Translations under genes and position numbers: made by a program
The notes under the pieces: generated by a model
The model's database searches: none
Told to the model about the DNA's origin: nothing
What the model saw: only the letters and a program-made list of their open reading frames with translations
Shown: positions 6,874 to 14,797 of the stretch, piece after piece
Numbering within the stretch: position 1 is the first letter of the stretch
How the letters are laid out: each line of letters opens with the position of its first letter
NCBI GenBank assembly: GCA_018716135.1
Contig: DVKG01000002.1
Span: 1 to 64,000 of the forward strand
Reading direction: 5' to 3'
From: Scybalosoma faecavium
Lineage (GTDB): Bacteria > Bacillota > Clostridia > Christensenellales > Christensenellaceae
DNA length: 64,000 bases

Positions 6874-8208
6874 TCAAAGCGACAAAAGCATGCTCGCCAC
6901 GAAAAAGTAAACCACCAAAGACAACGCGTCTACTATAGTCGTTATAAGCGGGCTCGCCATCACCGCGGGATCAAGTCCTACCGCACGCGCCGCGAGAGGA
7001 AGGGCTGAACCTACCAGCTTAGCAAGCATAACCGTCGCCAGCAAGGTAATGCATACCACCGCTGCCAAAGACGCCGACACTCCGTCGAATATCATCACTT
7101 TGGCAAAATTACAAACTGCGAGCAAAACGCCGCACATGAACGCCACTCGCCCTTCTTTCCATATGACCGCGGGCAAGTCGCGCAGGGATATTTCTCCCAG
7201 AGAGAGCGCACGAATCACAGATACTGACGACTGAGAGCCGGCGTTGCCGCCCGTATCCATCAGCATGGGAATATAACATACCAACGCAGTCTGAGCCGCA
7301 AGAGCGTCTTCAAATTTGGAGAGTATTCCGCTCGTTAATGTGGCAGAAACCATAAGAAGAAGCAGCCAGGGCGCGCGGCTTTTAAAAAACTCCAGTACGC
7401 CCGTCTTGAGATACGGCTGTTCTGTAGGAGTTATGGCGGCCATCTTGTGCATATCTTCCGTCGCTTCTTCACTTATGACGTCCAGCGCATCGTCAAAAGT
7501 TATAACCCCGACCAGTCTTCCCTCCGCGTCTATTACGGGAAGTGCGGCCAGATTGTATTTCTGCATCAACGATGCAGCCTCTTCTCTATCGTCGCTCGTT
7601 TTTACATATGCTATGCTTATCCTCATTATATCGCTCATTGTCTCATACGGATCAGCAAAAAGCATATCACGTACAGTCGCGCCTCCGATGAGCTTCGCCT
7701 CGGCATCTGTTATATAGCATGTGTATACATTATCGTTCTTACAGTCAGAGTTTCTTATATAGGAAAACGCCTGCCTCACCGTCATATCCGCCTTTAGTTT
7801 TATCAATTCTACAGACATGACGCTGCCCGCGCTTCCTTCCGGATACTTCAGCAGTTCATTTATCGTCTCTCGCTGCTCTTTTTTTGTGTTCGCCAATATG
7901 CGGCGCACCACGTTAGCCGGCATTTCTTCTATAAGATCGGCCGCATCGTCAGATGAAAGCCTCGCCAATACGTCGGACAGCTCTTTGTCTGCCGCAGACA
8001 TAACCAGCGACTCTTGGAGATCGCTGTCCAGCTCAGAGAAAACCTTGGCTGCCGTATCTTTTTTAAGCACGCGAAAAAGAAGCGTGCGCTCCGCATCAGG
8101 CAGCTCATTCATCAAAGCTGCTATATCTGCGGGATACAGCTCCTCCAAAACGTCCAACAGTGAATAATAATCTTTGTTCTGAATAAGTTCGAGTATAATT
8201 TTTTTCAC
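6874..8208 (-). CDS. mgtE: Magnesium transporter MgtE (second copy)
   Basis: 444 residues, colinear with the copy at 3992 throughout: N domain, CBS pair (about 135-255), five membrane helices, G-T-G-G-N-A-G-S-Q-S-S and the terminal T-I-V-D-A-L. The two share long identical stretches in the membrane part and differ more in the N domain, as expected of an old local duplication that has diverged in its sensing half. It starts at GTG after AAAGGAGG. Its leader is long and contains an upstream ORF and a hairpin close to the ribosome binding site. The two copies may differ in Mg2+ set point or ion preference. Confidence 0.95.
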   Translation of the reverse strand: MKKIILELIQNKDYYSLLDVLEELYPADIAALMNELPDAERTLLFRVLKKDTAAKVFSELDSDLQESLVMSAADKELSDVLARLSSDDAADLIEEMPANVVRRILANTKKEQRETINELLKYPEGSAGSVMSVELIKLKADMTVRQAFSYIRNSDCKNDNVYTCYITDAEAKLIGGATVRDMLFADPYETMSDIMRISIAYVKTSDDREEAASLMQKYNLAALPVIDAEGRLVGVITFDDALDVISEEATEDMHKMAAITPTEQPYLKTGVLEFFKSRAPWLLLLMVSATLTSGILSKFEDALAAQTALVCYIPMLMDTGGNAGSQSSVSVIRALSLGEISLRDLPAVIWKEGRVAFMCGVLLAVCNFAKVMIFDGVSASLAAVVCITLLATVMLAKLVGSALPLAARAVGLDPAVMASPLITTIVDALSLVVYFFVASMLLSL

Positions 8209-8361
8209 GGGTCTTACCTCCTTTTAGGATTTCGGAGGCAACCTAAAAACACTTCGGCTATAGCTTAACCGAACGTCCGCCGCAACGGACATGCCATAGA
8301 CTGCCTTCGCTGATACTTCGATCCATATCCGTTGCTCCTTTCGTGAAAATTATTATTAACT
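8209..8361 (-). promoter_or_regulatory. Structured leader of the second mgtE with hairpin near the ribosome binding site
   Basis: Reading leftward: an upstream ORF (8326-8258), hairpins GTCCG/CGGAC and TTCGG/CCGAA, then a 7-bp stem TTTTAGG (8248-8242) / CCTAAAA (8228-8222) directly abutting the GGAGG at 8221-8217. The loop contains CCTCC (8238-8234), which could instead pair with that GGAGG. Two mutually exclusive folds, one hiding the ribosome binding site, are therefore possible. Confidence 0.5.
8258..8326 (-). CDS. Putative leader peptide of the second mgtE (22 residues)
   Basis: ATG at 8326, TAG at 8258-8260, with AAAGGAG 8 nt upstream, a better start signal than many genes here. The peptide reads M-D-R-S-I-S-E-G-S-L-W and continues to a basic C-terminus. 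The S-E-G-S core and the DNA around its start match the shorter ORF before the other mgtE. It may act in cis by ribosome position; no trans function is suggested. Confidence 0.5.
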   Translation of the reverse strand: MDRSISEGSLWHVRCGGRSVKL

Positions 8362-8367
8362 ATGTTT

Positions 8368-8396
8368 AGGATAGCTCAATACTTAAAAAAAGTCAA
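8368..8396 (-). promoter_or_regulatory. Promoter of the second mgtE
   Basis: -35 TTGACT (8391-8396), 17-bp spacer, -10 TATCCT (8368-8373) on the minus strand. Confidence 0.7.
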
Positions 8397-8429
8397 CGCT
8401 GTTTTTAAGTATTTTTCATGAAATTTGAT

Positions 8430-8457
8430 TGTACAAAAGCGTTCTTTTTTATGAACG
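8430..8457 (-). terminator. Probable terminator of the hslO-flavoprotein operon
   Basis: Minus-strand stem CGTTC/GAACG (8457-8453 and 8444-8440) followed by CTTTTGT. The stem is short, so this is a weak call. Confidence 0.4.
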
Positions 8458-8470
8458 ATTTTTTATAAAA

Positions 8471-9031
8471 TCATTTTAACAGCTCCGCTGCAAATCTATT
8501 AATTTCCTCTGCGTCCACATCTGCAAGGCGCACCCCAAAAAGTCCTGCATATTCCAGCTCACTATGCTTCGCATAATGCTTCAGCCCCAGGTCGAACGCA
8601 TCCACCGCTTTTTCTGTCGGATAGCCGCAGCTCACGACGGCGGCCAGCTTTTTTCCGCTCCAAAGAGCCGTCCGCGGAATTTTTTTCCCATAATATTTGT
8701 TCATAGTACGCACCAATCTGTCCATAACTGCTTTCAGCGGAGGAGTGCAGTACCACGAATAAATAGGCGATGCAAAAACAATAATGTCGCTGCGCAAAAC
8801 TTCGTCAAATATAGTTTTCATGCCGTCATTTTCTTGAACACATCCAAAGCCGTCCACTACATTCTGACATACATTGCAGCCCGTGCACGACGCTATATCC
8901 ATATCATACAGAAAAAATTCAGTAACCTCTGCGCCGTCGAGCTTTTCCTTGAGAGCGCGGATCACTTTCGCCGTGTTTCCCTCTTTATGCGGACTGCCCA
9001 TAAGAATACATACTTTCTTTTTCGATTCCAT
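8471..9031 (-). CDS. Flavodoxin-fold NAD(P)H oxidoreductase of the iron-sulfur flavoprotein type
   Basis: 186 residues. The N-terminal M-G-S-P-H-K-E-G-N-T-A-K is the FMN phosphate loop. Cysteines in the order C-x2-C-x2-C-x8-C (C-T-G-C-N-V-C...C, about residues 49-64) match the compact 4Fe-4S motif of iron-sulfur flavoproteins. A-S-P-I-Y-S-W-Y is the usual FMN-ring segment. It probably moves electrons between a reduced nicotinamide or ferredoxin and an unknown acceptor. It is the last gene of the operon, 4 bp after ttcA, with its GAGGAAGGATG ribosome binding site overlapping the ttcA stop. Confidence 0.85.
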   Translation of the reverse strand: MESKKKVCILMGSPHKEGNTAKVIRALKEKLDGAEVTEFFLYDMDIASCTGCNVCQNVVDGFGCVQENDGMKTIFDEVLRSDIIVFASPIYSWYCTPPLKAVMDRLVRTMNKYYGKKIPRTALWSGKKLAAVVSCGYPTEKAVDAFDLGLKHYAKHSELEYAGLFGVRLADVDAEEINRFAAELLK

Positions 9032-9035
9032 ATTT

Positions 9036-9908
9036 TCATCCTTCCTCGGGAGCTAAATTTGTATTTCTGTTTGCTCTGTCCTCCTCGTAAGTCTCATACC
9101 ATTCGTGAAACATATGCTCGCGCCCGCCCTGCACGTAGCTTATCACTGTCTCGAGATTTACGTTATACATACTGCGGAATATGTTAATATCTATATCCTT
9201 ATTTATTTTACGCAGTTCTGATATCATCTGTTTTATCTCCTGCCTCTTGGATTTGCCCACGCCTATAGCATTGTCCTCGGTGAACTTGCACGCGCATTGC
9301 AGAAATTCCAGTCCGTTGCGGTTTTTCCACGAAATTATATCTTCTTCCTTTACATAATAGAGCGGACGTATCAGCTCCATACCCCGGAAATTCGTGCTGT
9401 GCAGCTTCGGCATCATCGTACGCACCTGAGCGCCGTACAGCATGCTCATCAATATAGTCTCGATTACATCGTCAAAATGATGCCCGAGCGCTATTTTATT
9501 GCAGCCTAAATCACGCGCATGGCTGTACAGATACCCACGGCGCATACGCGCGCACATATAGCACGGCGATTTAGGCAATGTCGTCACATATCCGAATATC
9601 GGCGCATCATATATCTCCAGTGGAATTCCGAGCAGCTCTGCATTGTCCAAAATTCTCTGCCTATTTGCCGGAGTGTAGCCGGGGTCCAAAGCAAAGAATT
9701 TCACTTCAAAATTCACAAGCCAGTGCCTCTTCAATTCCTGAAGACATTTAGCCAACAGCATGGAGTCTTTCCCTCCGGATATGCACACGGCCACTCTGTC
9801 GCCTTCCTCTATCAGTTTGTACTCCGAAACTCCGCGCACAAATCTGCACCATATCTGTTTTCTGTATTTTTTTATTATAGACTGCTCCGCCAGCTGTGCT
9901 CTGTTCAT
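9036..9908 (-). CDS. ttcA: tRNA 2-thiocytidine(32) synthetase TtcA family
   Basis: 290 residues. The PP-loop ATPase motif S-G-G-K-D-S lies near residue 45. C-Y-M-C followed by A-R-M-R-R-G-Y-L-Y matches the CxxC of TtcA that holds an iron-sulfur cluster, and a further cysteine pair (C-A-C) lies near residue 203. TtcA thiolates cytidine 32 of some tRNAs using ATP and a sulfur donor. The gene starts directly after the rlmL-type gene (TAA-ATG) and is followed at 4 bp by the flavoprotein gene, which could supply electrons for the cluster; that link is inference. A TilS role is less likely because the C-terminal tRNA-binding domain of TilS is missing. Confidence 0.85.
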   Translation of the reverse strand: MNRAQLAEQSIIKKYRKQIWCRFVRGVSEYKLIEEGDRVAVCISGGKDSMLLAKCLQELKRHWLVNFEVKFFALDPGYTPANRQRILDNAELLGIPLEIYDAPIFGYVTTLPKSPCYMCARMRRGYLYSHARDLGCNKIALGHHFDDVIETILMSMLYGAQVRTMMPKLHSTNFRGMELIRPLYYVKEEDIISWKNRNGLEFLQCACKFTEDNAIGVGKSKRQEIKQMISELRKINKDIDINIFRSMYNVNLETVISYVQGGREHMFHEWYETYEEDRANRNTNLAPEEG

Positions 9909-11057
9909 TTATCTTTTTTTGCTTACTCCGTTTTCATTTTTAAAGTACTGATAGAATCCGCATTTAATATTTCCGTTGTAAAGTTTTCGTTTTTTATCCG
10001 CAGGTATTCCGTAATAGCGTTCAAAATGCTCATCCGCAGTAATAAAATACTTTTTAAATCCGCTCAATTTCCCGATTCTTTCTCCCAGCGACGCATAAAG
10101 CTCGTGTACCTCATCCGCTTCGCCTATTCGTATCGCATACGGCGGATTTGTAACTATCGTTCCTGTTTCAGTCTGCGGAGAGAAGGAGCGAACATCCGCC
10201 GTGCTGAAATGTATAGCGTTCAGCACGCCTGCGCGCCTAGCATGAAATTTAGCTATGTTCAGCGTTTTTTCGTCTATGTCAGATGCAAATATTTCTACGT
10301 CTGTGCTGTTCTTCTTTTCGCTCAGCGCGGAGGTTTTTTCTCTGCTGAAAGCCGCCGCCATTTCGTCCGACCAATGCTTTGCATCAAAATCTCTGCTCAG
10401 CCCGGGAGCTATAGCCATGGCCTTCATCGCAGCCTCTATCGCTATCGTCCCCGAACCGCACATGGGGTCGTAAAACGGTCTGTCATACCATCGAGTAAGC
10501 CGTATCATTCCTGCGGCGAGCGTCTCGCGCAGCGGCGCCTTGGTATTCCGCACTCTATATCCGCGTCTGTTCAGCCCGTCTCCGCTCGTATTCAGCGAAA
10601 CTGTAACAACGTCCTTCAAGATGCTCACGTATACAGCGTATCTCTCGCCCTCTTCACGATAAAACGAAATTCCGTATTTGCGTCTCATCGCTTGGACTAT
10701 TGCTTTTTTAGATATAGCTTGAATGTCCGGCACACTCTTCAGCGCTGAACGCACCGAATCTCCCAGAACAGGAAAGTTTGCGCTCTTAGGCAATATCTCT
10801 CCCCAATCCATACTCTCTATTCCATCGAACAACTCGTCAAAAGTCGCCGCTTTAAATTCGTTAAGCACAAGATAAATTCTGTCCGCAGAACTGAGACGCA
10901 GATTTGCCCTGGCGAGCATATCTGCGTCTGCGGAAAAATAAACTCTCGCATCGCGTGCGTCAATATTCTCCGCACCCATTCTGCGCAGCTCGTCTAAGAC
11001 GGCACGCTCCAATCCGAACGAACACGCGGCATAACAGCGGAATCTATCTTTATTCAT
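9909..11057 (-). CDS. THUMP-domain 23S rRNA guanine N2-methyltransferase (RlmL/YpsC type)
   Basis: 382 residues. The N-terminal THUMP RNA-binding domain spans about 1-160. The methyltransferase domain has the SAM motif D-P-M-C-G-S-G-T-I-A-I-E-A-A near 195 and the catalytic T-N-P-P-Y near 310. This is the short Firmicute form of the enzyme making m2G in 23S rRNA. The ATG at 11057 is chosen because GGAAG lies 6 nt upstream; another ATG lies at 11063. The start overlaps the end of the preceding gene, so translation is coupled. Confidence 0.88.
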   Translation of the reverse strand: MNKDRFRCYAACSFGLERAVLDELRRMGAENIDARDARVYFSADADMLARANLRLSSADRIYLVLNEFKAATFDELFDGIESMDWGEILPKSANFPVLGDSVRSALKSVPDIQAISKKAIVQAMRRKYGISFYREEGERYAVYVSILKDVVTVSLNTSGDGLNRRGYRVRNTKAPLRETLAAGMIRLTRWYDRPFYDPMCGSGTIAIEAAMKAMAIAPGLSRDFDAKHWSDEMAAAFSREKTSALSEKKNSTDVEIFASDIDEKTLNIAKFHARRAGVLNAIHFSTADVRSFSPQTETGTIVTNPPYAIRIGEADEVHELYASLGERIGKLSGFKKYFITADEHFERYYGIPADKKRKLYNGNIKCGFYQYFKNENGVSKKR

Positions 11058-11946
11058 AGTCATCTTCCGTTTCGTGAGCCATCATATCGTATACGGGATC
11101 TCCGTCAAACTCTCTCGGCGGAACTTCCTCGCCCGTTATGCTTTCATAAGCATATCGCGCGCGGGTATATGTGACGTAATCCGCCGCGTCGTCGTTCATC
11201 CATTCCTTGAGCGTTTTAGCAAAATCTTCGCTGAAGGTCATCCCCATGAGATCAGCTATATCAGCCCTGTGCTCCTCCATGCCTTCATCCGCGGCCATGT
11301 CTTTCAGCTCTGAGAGCGCAGTTTCATTCATGGGGTTTATTCCTATCAGAAGCTCTGTCAGGCATATCCTGCCGACGTCTGTCGACGTAGGTATCGCCGC
11401 TTCTATTATTCTTTCTATTCTCTCGTCAGGATTCATCTCTGCCATAGAAGTCAGAACACGCTGAACCGCCGCCGAATAATCCCCCTGCTCCTCGAGGTCG
11501 CGCATCATCTCTACATAACGCTCGATAGGAGCGGGCATGTCCATCTCCTGTATCAGCCCCACCGCAGCCGCCTTCACGCTGTCAAGCTGTTCGGCATCGA
11601 GATCGTCGTCCGGCTCCGCCGCCAGCATTCCATACAGCACGGGATACGTCTGCTCTCTAAGATCTATTATCCTGTCCATGAGCATCTCGGGCATATCGCA
11701 TCCTTCGCATATATAATCTATCATCATGCTAAGCAGTTCGTCCGGCGAATCTATTTCTTCGAAATACTCGCAGGGGCTGAGCCTATCCAGCCATTCTTTG
11801 GGCGTATCCAGCCATTCGTCGTAAAGCTCGTATGCCTTTTCCTCCATCAGCTCCGCATCTTTTGCAATATCCTGATGCTCAGCCGACCATTCCAGCAAAT
11901 ACCTGGAAAAGCGTCCGTCAAAATCTATCATAGTCTTTTTTTTCAT
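11050..11946 (-). CDS. Hypothetical acidic helical protein
   Basis: 298 residues, very rich in Glu, Asp, Met and Ala and almost wholly helical in character. There is no signal peptide or membrane segment. Repeating helix pairs (for example M-A-E-M-N-P-D-E-R-I-E-R-I-I-E-A-A) suggest a HEAT- or TPR-like scaffold. I do not recognise a family. It begins with GGAGGAG 7 nt before the ATG. It overlaps the TPR gene upstream by 4 bp (ATGA) and the methyltransferase gene downstream by 8 bp. Such tight coupling to a TPR gene suggests the two products act together. Confidence 0.75.
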   Translation of the reverse strand: MKKKTMIDFDGRFSRYLLEWSAEHQDIAKDAELMEEKAYELYDEWLDTPKEWLDRLSPCEYFEEIDSPDELLSMMIDYICEGCDMPEMLMDRIIDLREQTYPVLYGMLAAEPDDDLDAEQLDSVKAAAVGLIQEMDMPAPIERYVEMMRDLEEQGDYSAAVQRVLTSMAEMNPDERIERIIEAAIPTSTDVGRICLTELLIGINPMNETALSELKDMAADEGMEEHRADIADLMGMTFSEDFAKTLKEWMNDDAADYVTYTRARYAYESITGEEVPPREFDGDPVYDMMAHETEDDYE

Positions 11947-13658
11947 GCTAATTCTCCTCCCGATTTAGCTCCGAAAAGAGTTTCTGTTATTTCCTGAAAA
12001 AAGCTTTTGGTTTTTTCTACGCTTATCGTCCTGATACCTGATATTCTCACGCTTATTCTGGACACATCGTCCAAATCCGTGTATGCTCTCTGCGCCAGAC
12101 CGCATTGCAAAAACGCCAAAGCCGCGCTGTCAATATCCTCCGGCGCAATCTCGGGTAAATCTCTCTTTTCTTCGCAATATCGACGAATGACCTTCAAAGC
12201 TATATCTGCGCCGTCCGGAATCTCTGCATCGTCGCACATAGACAAAACCGCGCCTCCGACCGCAACATAATCTTCTCTTTCGCCGTTAAGTTCTTTACGT
12301 ATCTCCTTAGGGATTTTTATCTCGACGTATCTCTCGTTCATAAAAGCCTCATAGGGATGAGGCATATTCAGCTTTTTCATTCCCATCAGAGCAGAACGCT
12401 TTATCTCCAAACCGTTTTCGTTCTTCATCAATATTTTTCTAAGCGCCCGCTCAGCGTATTCCGGTTCCATAACCTTGAGACATTCTACAGCGGCATACCT
12501 CATCTCCGCTCTTTCATCTTCTAAAGCCCACTCAACGTAGCTTTTCAGCCTTTCATCCTTTTTTGAGGCATTCGGTCTTTTGTACGCAGAATAAAGTCTG
12601 CCCAAAATTTTCTCTCGTTCCGCATACGTCGGTTCGCAGCTGCGGAACTGGTTTTTTGAAGTGCCGGATTCTTTGAGTTTTTCCGCTTTTTTCTTAGCCT
12701 CTATTACAAGCAGATTGCGCGGAGCTATTCTCTCGGCTTCCTCCATCAGTCTGAAAGCCTCGTCAAAATTACAGCTCCAGCAGAGATACTCCCACATCCT
12801 GAGCCGACAGTTTACGTCAAACGGCTCTTCTTTCAAAAGCGCATACGCCGCTTTCAAAAATTTATCCGGTCTGCGCATCCGCTCGTATGTATCCATTATA
12901 ATTCTCAGCTCGTCTGAATCAAAAGGCTCCATTCCATTGAGCTGCTTCTCATATTCCGATATATCTCCGAGGATTTCATTTGCCATAGCCATTCTGTCAC
13001 AAACAGCCGTAACCGTGTCGGGAGCGTAGGATTCTATCCTTTCCGCCAAAGCGTCCGCATCCACGAATTGCTCGTTATCAAAAGCGCAAACAAAAGCCTT
13101 ATGAATAGCGCGCAGCCTGCTGCCTTCACATACCTCCGCCGCTCTCATATAGCAGAGCATCGCTTCCTCGTATCTGCCTTTTTTCCCGCAGGCATCTCCT
13201 CTGAGTATAAAATCATGAGCAACACGCCCGACGTCTATCCCCGAGTCCTCATCTTCCTCCAGACGTCTGCGTATCTCTTCGATGTAATCCAGCGCTTCCT
13301 CTGCATTTTCCTGTTCCGCTCCCATCAGAATATACTGCGCAAAAAACTCCGCCGATGAATTTAAATCTCCGAGCCAAAACAAGCTGTATGCCATGCCGAA
13401 TATGCACTCTCCCGCCATATCCGGTTCTTTTCGCTTGAGCATCACGTATTCCAGCAGCGCATTCTCATAATCATAAGCGCTCATGTACAAATCCGCCGCT
13501 TCCATATCGTAAATCGTATTATCCGGCTGCATCTCTCGGGCAGTGCGTATAGCCTCAAGAGCCGTCAAATAATCGTCACGATCCAGAGCGCGCTTAAATC
13601 TGTTGTAAAAATATTCAGGCTTATATTCAAATTTCAGCACCCTTGCTTTCTCAGCCAT
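11943..13658 (-). CDS. TPR-repeat protein of unknown function
   Basis: 571 residues. Residues 15-320 contain successive TPR-like helix pairs (D-D-Y-L-T-A-L-E-A-I-R-T-A; Y-D-Y-E-N-A-L-L-E-Y; G-R-Y-E-E-A-M-L-C-Y-M-R-A-A-E). Residues 360-450 look like HEAT-type repeats (A-E-M-R-Y-A-A-V-E-C-L). It has no signal peptide or catalytic motif, so it is a cytoplasmic scaffold or adaptor. I start at ATG 13658 because GGGGAG lies 5 nt upstream; an in-frame GTG at 13664 overlaps the hslO stop. It sits between the hslO chaperone gene and an acidic helical protein gene, all coupled. Confidence 0.8.
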   Translation of the reverse strand: MAEKARVLKFEYKPEYFYNRFKRALDRDDYLTALEAIRTAREMQPDNTIYDMEAADLYMSAYDYENALLEYVMLKRKEPDMAGECIFGMAYSLFWLGDLNSSAEFFAQYILMGAEQENAEEALDYIEEIRRRLEEDEDSGIDVGRVAHDFILRGDACGKKGRYEEAMLCYMRAAEVCEGSRLRAIHKAFVCAFDNEQFVDADALAERIESYAPDTVTAVCDRMAMANEILGDISEYEKQLNGMEPFDSDELRIIMDTYERMRRPDKFLKAAYALLKEEPFDVNCRLRMWEYLCWSCNFDEAFRLMEEAERIAPRNLLVIEAKKKAEKLKESGTSKNQFRSCEPTYAEREKILGRLYSAYKRPNASKKDERLKSYVEWALEDERAEMRYAAVECLKVMEPEYAERALRKILMKNENGLEIKRSALMGMKKLNMPHPYEAFMNERYVEIKIPKEIRKELNGEREDYVAVGGAVLSMCDDAEIPDGADIALKVIRRYCEEKRDLPEIAPEDIDSAALAFLQCGLAQRAYTDLDDVSRISVRISGIRTISVEKTKSFFQEITETLFGAKSGGELA

Positions 13659-13660
13659 CG

Positions 13661-14551
13661 TCACTCCCCTTTGCCCGAGCCGAGAGCTTCAGTGAGCAGC
13701 GCACTCAGCTTATCACCGGAAAAGTGGTATTTTTTATTGCAGAAATGACAAACAATCTCAGCCTCTCCATCCTCCTGTATTATGTCGTTAATCTCTTTAG
13801 CGCCCAAAGATATTATCGCCTGCTCAAATCTCTCATCCGAACAGTCGCATTCATACTTTGGAGAGAAGTCGCCCAGCTCTTTTAATTTCATATCCTCAAA
13901 AATTTCGCGAACCGCCTGAATCGGAGTCATTGTCTTTATCATTTCTCCATACTTTGCGATATGCTCCACTCTGCTCTCTACGGCAGCTATAACCTCCTCA
14001 GGCGCGCCGGGCATCGGGCTTATTATCATTCCGCCTGAACGCATAACAGATTCATCCGGATTAACCCAAACGCTGAGCAGCACAATAGAAGGCTGCTGCT
14101 CACTCATGAGAAAATACTGCGCAACATCTTCTGCTATTTCTCCGGAAACAAGCGGAGTTTTCCCCACATACGGTTCCTTCAAGCCTATGTCTTTGACTAC
14201 AGTTATAAAGCCGTCATGTCCTACCGCGCCTCCGACGTCCAGCTTTCCGTCCTCGCGCACAGGCATGTCCGTCCGGGGATAACCGACGCAGCCTTTTACT
14301 TTCAGACCTGCGTTCGCCGTCGCCATTACCGTTCCCGCAGGGCCTCCCCCGTTTATACTCAAAGTGAGATTATGACGCGAATCTTTCAGCTGAGCTCCCA
14401 TCATTACAGCCGCCGTCAGAGTTCGTCCGAGCGCAGCCGTGCAGACGGGAGAGGTGCCGTGCAAACGCCTGCTCTCCTCAGCAAGCTCAGTAGTATCACA
14501 TGCAATAACGCTCACCCAGTCCTCCAGCATAATTCTCGACAGTATATCCAT
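13661..14551 (-). CDS. hslO: Redox-regulated chaperone Hsp33
   Basis: 296 residues, normal length. The N-terminal fold is intact and the C-terminal zinc site has C-D-C (about 235 and 237) and C-H-F-C (about 268 and 271), the four redox-sensing cysteines. Hsp33 becomes an active holdase when these oxidise and release zinc. It is the first gene of a six-gene leftward run and has its own promoter upstream. An oxidative-stress chaperone leading an operon that ends in an iron-sulfur flavoprotein suggests a redox theme. Confidence 0.95.
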   Translation of the reverse strand: MDILSRIMLEDWVSVIACDTTELAEESRRLHGTSPVCTAALGRTLTAAVMMGAQLKDSRHNLTLSINGGGPAGTVMATANAGLKVKGCVGYPRTDMPVREDGKLDVGGAVGHDGFITVVKDIGLKEPYVGKTPLVSGEIAEDVAQYFLMSEQQPSIVLLSVWVNPDESVMRSGGMIISPMPGAPEEVIAAVESRVEHIAKYGEMIKTMTPIQAVREIFEDMKLKELGDFSPKYECDCSDERFEQAIISLGAKEINDIIQEDGEAEIVCHFCNKKYHFSGDKLSALLTEALGSGKGE

Positions 14552-14657
14552 AAACTTGTTTACCTCATTTTTTCGTTTCGTTCACGCGTAAAATTCCGCA
14601 TAGTTTATTATACAACAAATACAGTGGTATTGCACTACCTTAAAAAACATGCTTCTT

Positions 14658-14686
14658 TAATAATATAAAGAATAATATCAAGTCAA
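14658..14686 (-). promoter_or_regulatory. Putative promoter of hslO
   Basis: -35 TTGACT (14681-14686), 17-bp spacer, weak -10 TTATTA (14658-14663), minus strand. Confidence 0.45.
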
Positions 14687-14734
14687 GAGTTTTGTTTCAA
14701 CAGAGCTGTTGATAAACTCAAAAAATATAAAGCA

Positions 14735-14764
14735 TAACAAAAGACAAGCGCCGGAGCGCTTGTC
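14735..14764 (-). terminator. Terminator of feoB
   Basis: Perfect 9-bp GC-rich stem GACAAGCGC (minus) / GCGCTTGTC (arms 14743-14751 and 14756-14764), followed on the minus strand by TTTTGTTAT. Confidence 0.85.
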
Positions 14765-14797
14765 TCGGAGTGTATTACAAATTATTATCAGAACTTT

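Noticed and set aside
9519..10748. Open frame of about 409 codons antisense to ttcA and the rlmL-type gene
   Set aside because: No start signal or motif, and both genes on the minus strand show clear family motifs.
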